Positions 34,919 to 42,534 of a stretch of 64,000 bases of DNA are shown here, piece by piece. The DNA is from JBEEFP01 sp041166085 (GTDB taxonomy: Bacteria > Actinomycetota > Acidimicrobiia > Acidimicrobiales > JAFATL01). The notes beneath the pieces were generated by a model. That model made no database searches, was not told the DNA's origin, and saw only the letters and a program-made list of their open reading frames with translations. Every line of letters starts with the position of its first letter. The stretch's first letter is position 1. The position numbers and the translations under genes are program-made. The DNA lies in NCBI GenBank assembly GCA_041166085.1, contig JBEEFP010000031.1, positions 134,128 through 198,127 of the forward strand. Reading direction: 5' to 3'.

Positions 34919-34965
34919 GCCACCGCGGGCAGGAACGATCTCAGGCGCCGGCGAAAAGCTCCGTC

Positions 34966-35757
34966 ATGGGGCTCGGCCGCGACCCGTTGAGCAGGACGAT
35001 GCTGGGGATCGTCCTGCTCGTGGCGCTCGCGATCGGCGGTGCGTGTGGCGCGGCCGGCCCCGTCCAGCCCATTGCCTCTGCCGGCCGTGCGCCGGTGTGG
35101 AGCGCGCCGTCCACGGACGCCACGACAACCACGATGCCCGATGCGCCTGCCCCGGCCACCGCCCTGCCCGGGGACGGCGGGTCGGCGGGCGGGACCCGGG
35201 TGCTGCGGGCCGCGCCCGGCGGCCCGATCGTGACGGGGCGCATCGAGATCCCCAAGATCGGCCTGGACCACCTCACCTACGAGGGCAACACCCTCGCCCA
35301 GATCAACTACGGCCCGAGCCATTGGCCCGGCACGCCGATGCCCGGCCACGTGGGCAACGCGGTGTTCCCGGGCCACCGCATCACCCACACCCATCCGTTC
35401 TTCTTCATCGACCAGCTCGTCGCCGGCGACACGATCGTGTTCACCACCGGCGAAGGGCGCTTCGTCTACGAGGTGTACCAGTCGATGATCGTGCGCCCGA
35501 GTGAGACGTGGATCGTCGACAACACGCGTGACCCGATCCTCACCATCTTCGGCTGCCATCCACGGGGGAGCGCACGGTTCCGCTACGTGGTCCGGGCTCG
35601 GCTGGTGTCAGCCCTTGCGCCGGCCCGCGCCGCACCGTCCCCAACGCCGCGTCCGGCTCCTGCCTCTCCCGCACCTGCCCCTGCAGGGCCCCAACCCGCG
35701 CCGCCGCCGGCGACGACCACCACGACCCGGCCGAGCTGCGTCATCTGCCTCCATTAG
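34966..35757 (+). CDS. Class E-type sortase with Pro-rich C-terminal tail
   Basis: This 263-aa protein has an N-terminal TM (MLGIVLLVALAIGGA), a Ser/Thr/Pro linker, and a sortase domain at about 86-212: GRIEIPKIGL, His137 in VFPGHRITH, Cys197 in LTIFGCHPRG and Arg204/206 in SARFRY. Sortases cut sorting signals and attach proteins to the cell wall; class E is common in actinobacteria. After the catalytic domain there is an unusual Pro/Ala/Thr-rich tail ending CVICLH. No LPxTG/LAxTG substrate is seen in the window. ATG 34966 places the TM at residues 11-27. Confidence 0.88.
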   Translation: MGLGRDPLSRTMLGIVLLVALAIGGACGAAGPVQPIASAGRAPVWSAPSTDATTTTMPDAPAPATALPGDGGSAGGTRVLRAAPGGPIVTGRIEIPKIGLDHLTYEGNTLAQINYGPSHWPGTPMPGHVGNAVFPGHRITHTHPFFFIDQLVAGDTIVFTTGEGRFVYEVYQSMIVRPSETWIVDNTRDPILTIFGCHPRGSARFRYVVRARLVSALAPARAAPSPTPRPAPASPAPAPAGPQPAPPPATTTTTRPSCVICLH

Positions 35758-35780
35758 AGGGGGCATGCGGGACCCTGCTC

Positions 35781-35786
35781 TACACT
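35781..35786 (+). promoter_or_regulatory. -10-like box before the coiled-coil/ANTAR operon
   Basis: TACACT lies 10 bases before ATG 35797; there is no ribosome-binding site in the short gap. Confidence 0.45.
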
Positions 35787-35796
35787 TCGGCGCACC

Positions 35797-36084
35797 ATGT
35801 CCCGGTCCCTGATCGAGCGCCGACTGACGGCCGTCACCGACCGGCTCAGGCGCGCCCGCGCCGAGCTGGCCGTCATCGACGAGCAGCTGGCGGCCTTGGC
35901 GGACGCGGCCGACGAGACACGCGTGCGGGCTCTCGTGTCCGAGACGCCGCTTGCCGATCGCGAGCACGACGAGGCCCAGCGCCACGCCGATGCCATGGCC
36001 CGCAGCCGGGCTGCGGTGCTGGCGACGATCACCGAGCTGCAGCGGAACCAGGACGAGCTCCTCGACCGCCTCGTCACATCGTGA
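35797..36084 (+). CDS. Small coiled-coil protein
   Basis: This 95-aa protein is almost entirely helical, with heptad-like runs (RRLTAVTDRLRRARAELAVIDEQLAAL and RSRAAVLATITELQRNQDELLDRL). It has no TM or catalytic motif and is probably a cytosolic coiled-coil dimer. Its stop overlaps the GTG of the ANTAR regulator by 4 bases, so the two are made together; a physical or regulatory link is plausible but unproven. Confidence 0.75.
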   Translation: MSRSLIERRLTAVTDRLRRARAELAVIDEQLAALADAADETRVRALVSETPLADREHDEAQRHADAMARSRAAVLATITELQRNQDELLDRLVTS

Positions 36085-36668
36085 GCACGCGCGTGGTGAT
36101 CGCGGAGGACGAGGCCATCATCCGCCTCGACCTCAAGGAGATCCTCGAGGAGGAGGGCTACGAGGTCGTGGGCGAGACGGGCCGTGGCGACGAGGCCGTC
36201 GACCTCGTGCGCCAACACGACCCCGATCTCGCCATCCTCGACATCCGCATGCCGGGCATGGACGGACTGTCAGCGGCACGTGAGATCGCCGGCAACCGCC
36301 GCTCGGCCGTCCTGATCCTCACCGCGTACAGCCAGCGCAACCTCATCGAGGAGGCGCGCGACGCGGGTGCCCTCGCCTACTTGATCAAGCCCTTCCAGCG
36401 CAGCGAGCTCATCCCCGCCATCGAGGTCGCGCTCGGACGCTTCCGCGAGATGAAGTCGCTCGAGAGCGAGGTCAAGGGTCTCGAGGAGCAGCTGGAGACC
36501 CGCAAGGTCGTCGACCGGGCCAAGGGCATGCTCATGGACCAGCACGGTCTCTCCGAGAACGACGCCTTCTCGTTCATCCAGAAGACGGCCATGCAGCAGC
36601 GGGTGAAGACCAAGGTCATCGCCCAGCAGATCATCGACGGCGAGATCACACCGCCCACCCCGGCCTGA
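36081..36668 (+). CDS. ANTAR-domain response regulator (PdtaR/AmiR type)
   Basis: This 195-aa protein has a receiver domain (VVIAEDEAIIRLDLKEIL, phospho-acceptor Asp in LAILDIRMPG, LTAYSQ, LIKPFQRSEL) and a C-terminal ANTAR three-helix RNA-binding domain (VDRAKGMLMDQHGLSENDAFSFIQKTAMQ). Such proteins act after transcription starts, binding paired RNA hairpins to prevent termination. The closest known type is actinobacterial PdtaR, which is phosphorylated by a separate kinase; no kinase gene adjoins it here. It lies upstream of a strong bidirectional hairpin. Confidence 0.93.
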   Translation: MSTRVVIAEDEAIIRLDLKEILEEEGYEVVGETGRGDEAVDLVRQHDPDLAILDIRMPGMDGLSAAREIAGNRRSAVLILTAYSQRNLIEEARDAGALAYLIKPFQRSELIPAIEVALGRFREMKSLESEVKGLEEQLETRKVVDRAKGMLMDQHGLSENDAFSFIQKTAMQQRVKTKVIAQQIIDGEITPPTPA

Positions 36669-36685
36669 CCCCGCAACCCAACCCG

Positions 36686-36734
36686 CGTCTCGAGGAAATA
36701 GGCCACCGAATCGGTGGCCCATTTCCTCGAGACG
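36686..36734. terminator. Long bidirectional hairpin
   Basis: Two 24-base arms (36686-36709 and 36711-36734) pair with a single A/C mismatch around a 1-base centre. The outer part is CGTCTCGAGGAAAT. It lies between the convergent ANTAR and DtxR genes. Confidence 0.75.
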
Positions 36735-36753
36735 GCGGCCGTTGGGGTCAGGG

Positions 36754-37425
36754 TCAGGCGGTTGCGACGAAGAGTTGCGCCGCGAGGGTCGGGCCGAGGG
36801 CGATGGTGCCGTCGTCAGCGTCGAGGTCGAGGGTGAGGGTGCCGTCGGGCGCCCTCGTGCGCACGCGTGCACCCGCGCCCGGCACGAAACCGTGGTGACT
36901 CAGGTACGTGAGCGAGTCGGCGTCGATCTCCACCTTCTCGGTGACCCGCTCGAGGCGAACGTGGTCGCCCGGCTCGGTGTCGGTGAGCGCGTACTGGTCG
37001 TGGTCCGGCTTGGGGGTGCCCGGGATGGGGTTGCCGTGCGGGCATGTGCTCGGGTTGCCGAGCAGGTCGACGAGGCGGGCCTCGACCTCGTCGGAGATCA
37101 CGTGCTCCCACCGGCACGCCTCTTCATGCGCCTTGTGCCACTCGAGTCCGATGATGTCGGTGAGCAGCCGCTCGGCCAGCCGGTGTTTGCGCACGACGCT
37201 CTCGGCCCGGGTCCGGCCCTTCGCCGTCAGGCGGATGGCACGTCCCTTCACCGTGACGTATCCGTCGACGCGCAGCCGTCCGATCATCTCCGACACCGAC
37301 GGCGCCGCGTGTTGGAGGCGCTCGACCAGCCGGGCCTGGATCACGGCCGTGCCTTCTTCGTCGAGCTCGTGGATCGCCTCGAGGTACTCCTCGAGCGGCG
37401 GATGGAAGCCGTCGTGCATCCTCAC
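36754..37425 (-). CDS. DtxR/IdeR-family metal-dependent regulator
   Basis: This protein of about 223 aa has an N-terminal winged helix (LEEYLEAIHELDEEGTAVIQARLVERLQHAAPSVSEMIGRL), the metal-binding dimerisation domain (VVRKHRLAERLLTDIIGLEWHKAHEEACRWEHVISD, with His/Cys/Glu ligands), and a C-terminal SH3-like domain (about 150-220). With Fe2+ or Mn2+ bound it represses target promoters. GTG 37425 overlaps the preceding stop by 4 bases; ATG 37419 is an alternative. It is co-transcribed with the iron permease, so it probably controls its own operon through the site at 38639. Confidence 0.92.
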   Translation of the reverse strand: MRMHDGFHPPLEEYLEAIHELDEEGTAVIQARLVERLQHAAPSVSEMIGRLRVDGYVTVKGRAIRLTAKGRTRAESVVRKHRLAERLLTDIIGLEWHKAHEEACRWEHVISDEVEARLVDLLGNPSTCPHGNPIPGTPKPDHDQYALTDTEPGDHVRLERVTEKVEIDADSLTYLSHHGFVPGAGARVRTRAPDGTLTLDLDADDGTIALGPTLAAQLFVATA

Positions 37426-37772
37426 GCCCCCTTGACCGTGATGGGCGTGCGGATGCCCCGGCCCGTCTGCCCGGGCTTGCACGCCAGCTCGAACTTGCCG
37501 CCCCGCAGGTCCACAGTGACCAGGCGGCTGGTGCCGGGGCCCACGTTCTCGACCTCGCCCTCGATCTTGTCCCCGTCGCTGTACACGTAGAGCTCGGTGA
37601 CCTTCTTGCCTTCGTTCCTGACCTCGAAGGTGATCTTGCCCGCGTCGAACGTCGTCTTCTCGGGCGTGCACTTCGAGTCGGTGGACACGACTGCGGTGGC
37701 GCCGGCCTTGTTGGACGAGCACGCCGCGCCGAGAAGGAGCAGACCGATGGTGGCGGCGAACAGCGAACGCAT
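37422..37772 (-). CDS. EfeO-like cupredoxin lipoprotein (no M75 domain)
   Basis: This 116-aa protein has a lipoprotein signal (LLLLGAACSS) and a single cupredoxin-like domain: TFEVRNEGKKVTELYVYSDGDKI, TSRLVTVDLRGGKFELACKPGQTGRGIRTPITV. The ACKPGQTGxGIR segment matches the N-terminal domain of EfeO, the periplasmic iron-delivery protein. The imelysin-type M75 domain that normally follows is absent. It lies between the EfeU-type permease and DtxR with 1-base and 4-base overlaps, so it most likely hands iron to the permease. Confidence 0.85.
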   Translation of the reverse strand: MRSLFAATIGLLLLGAACSSNKAGATAVVSTDSKCTPEKTTFDAGKITFEVRNEGKKVTELYVYSDGDKIEGEVENVGPGTSRLVTVDLRGGKFELACKPGQTGRGIRTPITVKGA

Positions 37773-38614
37773 TACGCGTGGACCTCCTGTGGCGTGGCGG
37801 AGCGGGCGGGCGATCGCGGTGACACGGGCCGGAAGAACAGCACCATGGTCGGCACGAGGTAGCCGATGTAGGCGACGACCTGCACCCACGTCGTGACCGG
37901 GCTGAAGTTGAAGACGCCCTTGAGGAGGGTGCCGTACCAGCTCGACGGCGGGATGTGCCGGGACACGTCGAAGGCGAGGGAGTTGAGCCCGCCGAGCACG
38001 GCCGCCTCCTGCAAGTCGTGGAAGCCGTACGCGAGCACGCCCGCGGCCACGACGATGAGGCCGGCCCCCGTCACCTTGAAGAACGTGGCTAGGTTCAGGT
38101 GCACCGAGCCCCGGTAGAGCAGCCAGCCGACGACGGCTGCGCTCACGATGCCGAGGGTCGCGCCGGCCATCGGCCCCACGCCGGACCCCGCGGCCTGGAT
38201 GGCGGGCCAGAGGAACAGCGCCGTCTCCAGGCCCTCGCGCCCGACGGCGAGGAAGGCCATGAGGCCGACGGCCATGGCTCCCGCGGCGAGAGCGGTGTCG
38301 AGCTTGCCCTGCAGCTCGCCCTTCAGCGCGCGCGACTGGCGTCGCATCCAGAAGACCATCCACGTGACGAAGCCGACGGCGAGGATCGACATGACGCCGC
38401 CGAAGGTCTCCTGGGCCTCGAACGACATCGACCGCGACGTGAAGGTGAGGACGGCACCTACGCCCAGGCTGGCCGCTGCGGCCAGACCCACGCCGGACCA
38501 CATCGCGGGGAGGCGGCTGCGGTGATCGGTCCGGACCAGATAGGCGACGAGGATGCCCACCACCAGGGCCGCCTCGAGCCCCTCGCGCAGTCCGATCAGG
38601 AAGTTCGAGAACAC
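37772..38614 (-). CDS. efeU: FTR1/EfeU-family high-affinity iron permease
   Basis: This 280-aa protein has seven predicted TMs and two REGLE iron-binding motifs (GLREGLEAALVVG near residue 9 and VGREGLETALFLW near 124), the hallmark of the FTR1 family. The RxxLE glutamates move ferric iron across the membrane. It begins the operon with the cupredoxin and DtxR genes. No EfeB peroxidase is present. The ATG has a palindromic TTAGG-N4-CCTAA site about 25 bases upstream, overlapping a TAGGGT -10 candidate, so iron repression is likely. Confidence 0.93.
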   Translation of the reverse strand: MFSNFLIGLREGLEAALVVGILVAYLVRTDHRSRLPAMWSGVGLAAAASLGVGAVLTFTSRSMSFEAQETFGGVMSILAVGFVTWMVFWMRRQSRALKGELQGKLDTALAAGAMAVGLMAFLAVGREGLETALFLWPAIQAAGSGVGPMAGATLGIVSAAVVGWLLYRGSVHLNLATFFKVTGAGLIVVAAGVLAYGFHDLQEAAVLGGLNSLAFDVSRHIPPSSWYGTLLKGVFNFSPVTTWVQVVAYIGYLVPTMVLFFRPVSPRSPARSATPQEVHA

Positions 38615-38638
38615 CGCAGGTCTGTCTCCGTCGTCTTC

Positions 38639-38652
38639 TTAGGTCACCCTAA
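38639..38652. promoter_or_regulatory. Iron-box-like DtxR/IdeR operator
   Basis: TTAGGTCACCCTAA is a TTAGG-N4-CCTAA inverted repeat close to the IdeR/DtxR iron box. On the minus strand it overlaps TAGGGT, a possible -10 box for the iron permease gene, so a bound repressor would block polymerase. Confidence 0.65.
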
Positions 38653-38715
38653 TACTCCCTGGACGGTAACCCTGTATCTGACGACCCGTCAACTCCCGGG
38701 GCTTCTCGAACCCCT

Positions 38716-38766
38716 CGACTTCTGGACACTCAGGTGCGGATACCGCACCTGAGTGTCCAGAAGTCG
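38716..38766. repeat. Perfect 24-bp inverted repeat upstream of polA (repeat-family copy f)
   Basis: Arms at 38716-38739 and 38743-38766 are exactly complementary over 24 bases with the 3-base centre ATA. The left arm begins CGACTTCTGGACACTCAGG. It lies between divergent genes, 12 bases before the polA -10 box, so it is not an ordinary gene-end terminator. The arms resemble those at 3191, 17979 and 23617. Confidence 0.8.
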
Positions 38767-38778
38767 GGGAGGGGGCCG

Positions 38779-38784
38779 TACGAT
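38779..38784 (+). promoter_or_regulatory. -10 box of the polA promoter
   Basis: TACGAT lies 9 bases before ATG 38794. The right arm of the 24-bp inverted repeat covers the region where the -35 box should be. Confidence 0.5.
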
Positions 38785-38793
38785 CGGCCCGGA

Positions 38794-41433
38794 ATGGCCA
38801 AGATCATGCTGTTGGACGGGAACTCGCTCGCCTACCGGGCCTTCTTCGCCCTGCCGACGGACATGGCGACGGCCTCGGGCCAGGTGACCAACGCGGTGTT
38901 CGGCTTCACCTCGATGCTGATCAACCTGCTCAAGGACCATCAGCCCGACGGCATCGCCGTCGCCTTCGACCTCCCCCAGCCCACCTTCCGGCACGAGCTC
39001 GTCGACGACTACAAGGGGGGCCGGTCCGCGGCGCCCGACATCCTGCGCCAGCAGATGGGCCTGGTGCGCCAGGTCGTCGAGACGTTGAAGATCCCCATCC
39101 TCGAGCTGGCCGGCTTCGAGGCGGACGACATCCTCGCCACCCTCGCCACCCAGGCGCGCGACCGTGGCGACGACGTCCTGATCGTCACGGGCGACCGCGA
39201 CGTCTACCAGCTGGTCGAGGATCCGCACGTCAAGGTGCTCTACGTCCTGCGGGGCGTCAGTGAGTACAAGCAGTACGACGAGGCCGGCATCCTCGAGCGC
39301 ACCGGGGTCAAGCCCGCCGACTACCCGATGTACGCAGCGCTGCGGGGCGACCCGTCCGACAACCTGCCCGGCGTGCCCGGTGTGGGCGAGAAGACGGCGG
39401 CCAAGCTCATCAACACCTACGGCGACCTCGACGGCGTGTTCGCCAACGTCGACAAGAACACGCCCAAGCTCCGCGAGAACCTGGCCGCCCACGAGGCCCA
39501 GGTGCGGTCCAACTACCTGGCCACACCGCTCCTGCGCGACGTGCCGGTCGAAGCCGACGTCGACGAGCTGAAGATGGGCGGCTGGGACGTCGACGAGGTG
39601 CGCAACCTCTTCACCTTCCTCGAGTTCCGCACCCTCTGGGACCGCTTGGTCGAGGCGGTGGGCTCGGGCATGGACGCGGCCGCCGGTTCGGTCGACGCCG
39701 AGGCCCTCGAGGTCGACGTGCAACGCCTGAAGACGGTGGAGGACCTGGCCACTCTCGACGTGGCCGCGATCGCGGGGTCGTGGGCGGGCGAGCCGGGACG
39801 TTCGCCGCTGACGGGCGTCGCGATCGTCGACGCGACGGGTGACACCTACTGGGCCGCTGACGACCTGCTGCCGTCGCTCGGAGCCGTGCTCACCGGACGG
39901 GGCCCGGCCGTCGACGCCCACGACGCCAAGCCCCTCATGCGCTCGCTCGACGCCATCGGCGTGGACTTCGACTCGCTGCGCCTGGACACGGCCATCGCCG
40001 CCTACCTCGTCGACCCGGCAGAGGACCAGTACCTCTTGGAGGACGTGGCCCTCAAGTACGCCAATCTCGAAGTGCGGTCACCGGACGCGCCTCCAGCGGG
40101 CCAGCTCGACCTCACCGGCGGCGAGAGCGATCCGGCCGAGGACGCGGGGCGCCGCGCCGCCGCCGTGCACCGCCTGCACGAGCCACTCTCGGCCGCCCTC
40201 GACGCGCGCGGTCTGAGCAAGCTCTACGACGACATCGAGCGCCCCCTCGTGCGCGTGCTCGCCCGCATGGAGGACGTCGGCGTCCGCGTCGACACCGAGT
40301 ACCTGCGCGGCATCGTCGCCGCCCTCACCGACGAGGTGCACTCCCTCGACGCCGAGATCCAGGAGCTGGCCGGGCACCCCTTCGTCGTCAACTCGACCAA
40401 GCAGCTGCGCACCGTGCTCTTCGACGAGCTCGGCCTGGCGCCGCAGAAGAAGACGAAGACGGGATTCAGCACCGACGCCCAGTCCCTCGAGAAGCTCAAG
40501 GGACAGCATCCGATCATCGACAAGCTGCTGCGCTACCGCGAAGTCGAGAAGCTGCGCTCCACCTACGGCGAGAGCCTGCTGGCCGAGGTCGGTCCGGACG
40601 GCCGCATCCACGCGACCTTCCAGCAGACGGTCGCGCGCACCGGCCGGCTGTCGTCCGACCGTCCCAACCTGCACAACATCCCGATCCGCACGGAGGAGGG
40701 ACGTCAGTTCCGGCGGGCGTTCATCCCAGCCGACGGCTGGGAGCTGCTCGTCGCCGACTACAACCAGATCGAGCTGCGCGTCATCGCCCACCTGGCCGAG
40801 GACCCGGGCCTGATCGAGGCCTTCACCTCTGGCGACGACATCCACACCGCCACCGCCTCGCGCATCTTCACCGTCGAGCCAGGCGACGTCTCCATCGGCC
40901 AGCGTTCGAAGGCGAAGATGGTGTCCTACGGTCTCGCGTACGGCATGGAGGCCTACGGCCTCAGCCAACGCCTCAACATCCCGGTGGAGGAGGCGGCCGT
41001 CATCCTCGACGCCTACTTCGACGCCTTCCCCAACGTGCGGGCGTACATGGAGCGCACCGTCGCCGAGGCGCGCGAGCGGGGGTACACCGAGACCATGTTC
41101 GGCCGGCGCCGCATGATCCCCGAGCTGCAGGCAGGGAACTATCGGGTCCGGCAGGCGGGGGAGCGCCAGGCCATGAACGCCGGCATCCAGGGCCTCGCCG
41201 CTGACATCTTCAAAGCCGCACTGGTGCGCCTCGACGCGGGGCTGCACCGGGCCGAGCTCGACAGCCGCCTCATCCTCCAGGTGCACGACGAGGTGGTGCT
41301 CGAGGTCCCGCCCGCCGAGCGCGACAAGGCGGCCGAGGTGACCCTCGAGGCCATGCGGGGCGCGTGCGAGCTGTGCGTCGGGCTCGAGGTCAACCTGTCC
41401 TGGGGGAGCAATTGGGCCGAATCCAAGGGCTGA
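38794..41433 (+). CDS. polA: DNA polymerase I
   Basis: This protein of about 879 aa has a 5'-3' exonuclease domain (1-290: MLLDGNSLAYRAFFALP, EADDILATLA, LRGDPSDNLPGVPGVGEKTA), a central 3'-5' exonuclease fold (about 330-480) lacking the DxE motif I, and a family A polymerase. Motif A is DYNQIELR (Asp655), motif B has Arg704/Lys708/Tyr712, and motif C is QVHDEVV (Asp832). The lost exonuclease acids suggest no proofreading. Tyr712 takes the place of E. coli Phe762, as in T7 polymerase. It acts in repair and Okazaki-fragment processing. Confidence 0.96.
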   Translation: MAKIMLLDGNSLAYRAFFALPTDMATASGQVTNAVFGFTSMLINLLKDHQPDGIAVAFDLPQPTFRHELVDDYKGGRSAAPDILRQQMGLVRQVVETLKIPILELAGFEADDILATLATQARDRGDDVLIVTGDRDVYQLVEDPHVKVLYVLRGVSEYKQYDEAGILERTGVKPADYPMYAALRGDPSDNLPGVPGVGEKTAAKLINTYGDLDGVFANVDKNTPKLRENLAAHEAQVRSNYLATPLLRDVPVEADVDELKMGGWDVDEVRNLFTFLEFRTLWDRLVEAVGSGMDAAAGSVDAEALEVDVQRLKTVEDLATLDVAAIAGSWAGEPGRSPLTGVAIVDATGDTYWAADDLLPSLGAVLTGRGPAVDAHDAKPLMRSLDAIGVDFDSLRLDTAIAAYLVDPAEDQYLLEDVALKYANLEVRSPDAPPAGQLDLTGGESDPAEDAGRRAAAVHRLHEPLSAALDARGLSKLYDDIERPLVRVLARMEDVGVRVDTEYLRGIVAALTDEVHSLDAEIQELAGHPFVVNSTKQLRTVLFDELGLAPQKKTKTGFSTDAQSLEKLKGQHPIIDKLLRYREVEKLRSTYGESLLAEVGPDGRIHATFQQTVARTGRLSSDRPNLHNIPIRTEEGRQFRRAFIPADGWELLVADYNQIELRVIAHLAEDPGLIEAFTSGDDIHTATASRIFTVEPGDVSIGQRSKAKMVSYGLAYGMEAYGLSQRLNIPVEEAAVILDAYFDAFPNVRAYMERTVAEARERGYTETMFGRRRMIPELQAGNYRVRQAGERQAMNAGIQGLAADIFKAALVRLDAGLHRAELDSRLILQVHDEVVLEVPPAERDKAAEVTLEAMRGACELCVGLEVNLSWGSNWAESKG

Positions 41434-41584
41434 CCGTCGTCACCGGCCGGCCGCGCCTCGGCAGGAGCGGCGGTGGGGTTGGGGTCCCCGCCGTCCATCG
41501 CGCCGGCGAGCCTGCGAGCGGCGCAGTGAAATTGGGTCATCCGACCCCCTGGTCACTCTCCGTGGTCGCGGCCACCATGACGGC

Positions 41585-41764
41585 GTGGCACAGCGTGCAT
41601 TCCGCCCGGGGCATCCGCTTGCGTTCTGGATGGCGATCCTCGTCCTCGTGTACGGCATCTACAGCGGGTTGTTCGCCATGACCCATGTGGACGAGTGCCG
41701 TGACAGAGGCAGCGTCGCGCAGCACTGGACGTACTGGCCCCCCGGGTGGGTCTGCGACGGCTGA
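41585..41764 (+). CDS. Possible small single-pass membrane protein, 59 aa
   Basis: A GTG-started frame encodes a basic N-terminus (AQRAFRPGHP), one strong TM (LAFWMAILVLVYGIYSGLFAM) and a Trp/Cys-containing outer tail (CRDRGSVAQHWTYWPPGWV then Cys). The hydrophobic stretch and balanced composition look protein-like. It overlaps the N-terminal codons of the methyltransferase in another frame if that gene starts at 41700, so one of the two starts needs revising. No clear promoter or ribosome site is visible. The 150 bases before it hold only a weak hairpin near 41469-41492 that may end polA. Confidence 0.4.
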   Translation: MAQRAFRPGHPLAFWMAILVLVYGIYSGLFAMTHVDECRDRGSVAQHWTYWPPGWVCDG

Positions 41765-42464
41765 CCGAGGCCGATTCTTCGAAGACGTGGCCAGGCACGC
41801 CGGGACGGCGTACCTGCGCTACTCGTTCACGCGCGGCACCGAGCAGGAGGTGGCCTTCCTGGCGGACGCCCTCGACCTGGGCCCGGGCGTGCGCGTGCTC
41901 GACGTGGGGTGCGGCCCCGGCCGCCACGCGGGCGTCATGGTCGAGCGGGGCTTCGCCGTCGTCGGCGTGGACATCTCCGAGGACTTCCTCACCATCGCAG
42001 CCGACCGCGTGCCGGGGGCAGCGTTCGTGCGCGCCGACGCTCGCCTGCTCCCGGTGCGGGACGCGTTCGATGCGGTCGTGTCGCTGTGCCAGGGCGGCTT
42101 CGGGCTCACGGGTGACGACGGGGGAGACGTGCTCGCCCAGATGGCCGCCGCGGTCCGTCCCGGAGGACGGGTGGCCTTCACCGCCTTCTCCTCCTACTTC
42201 GCGGTGCGCTTCCTCGAGGAGTCGGACCGCTTCGACGCGGGCACGGGCGTCAACCACGAGCTCGCCAACGTGAAGAATCCGGAAGGTGAGGCGCGTGACT
42301 TCGACCTGTGGACCTCGTGCTTCACGCCTCGGGAGCTGCGTCTCCTGTGCGACGCGGCGGGCCTGACCGTCGAGCACATCTGGTCGGTCGCGCCCGGCGC
42401 CTACGCCAGGACCCCGCCGGACCTCGACCACCCCGAGTTCCTCGTGGTGTCGTCCCGCCCCTGA
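41700..42464 (+). CDS. SAM-dependent methyltransferase, class I
   Basis: From GTG 41700 this is about 254 aa. The SAM motif I is VLDVGCGPGRHAGVMVERG, motif II acid is in VVGVDISEDF, then FVRADARLLPV and FDAVVSLCQGGFGL. The upstream YLRYSFTRGTEQEVAFL segment is characteristic of a small-molecule methyltransferase group in actinobacteria. The C-terminus is beta-rich (HPEFLVVSSRP). The start is uncertain: GTG 41787 would remove the overlap with the 59-aa frame but also a probably conserved FFEDV stretch. The acceptor substrate is unknown. Confidence 0.85.
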   Translation: MTEAASRSTGRTGPPGGSATADRGRFFEDVARHAGTAYLRYSFTRGTEQEVAFLADALDLGPGVRVLDVGCGPGRHAGVMVERGFAVVGVDISEDFLTIAADRVPGAAFVRADARLLPVRDAFDAVVSLCQGGFGLTGDDGGDVLAQMAAAVRPGGRVAFTAFSSYFAVRFLEESDRFDAGTGVNHELANVKNPEGEARDFDLWTSCFTPRELRLLCDAAGLTVEHIWSVAPGAYARTPPDLDHPEFLVVSSRP

Positions 42465-42469
42465 GCCAG

Positions 42470-42475
42470 TACCAT
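42470..42475 (+). promoter_or_regulatory. -10-like box before rpsA
   Basis: TACCAT would give a leader of about 50-55 bases before ATG 42535. The bases before the ATG are pyrimidine-rich (CCTCCCTCCCCTC) and contain no Shine-Dalgarno sequence. Confidence 0.4.
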
Positions 42476-42534
42476 TTCTCCTGGTCCAAAGGCGCGAGAT
42501 CCGCGCTCCCAGTCCGGAAAGCCTCCCTCCCCTC

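Noticed and set aside
41434..41584. A gene or RNA in the gap after polA
   Set aside because: Only a weak GGCGG/CCGCC stem is visible; open frames there are short shadow text.
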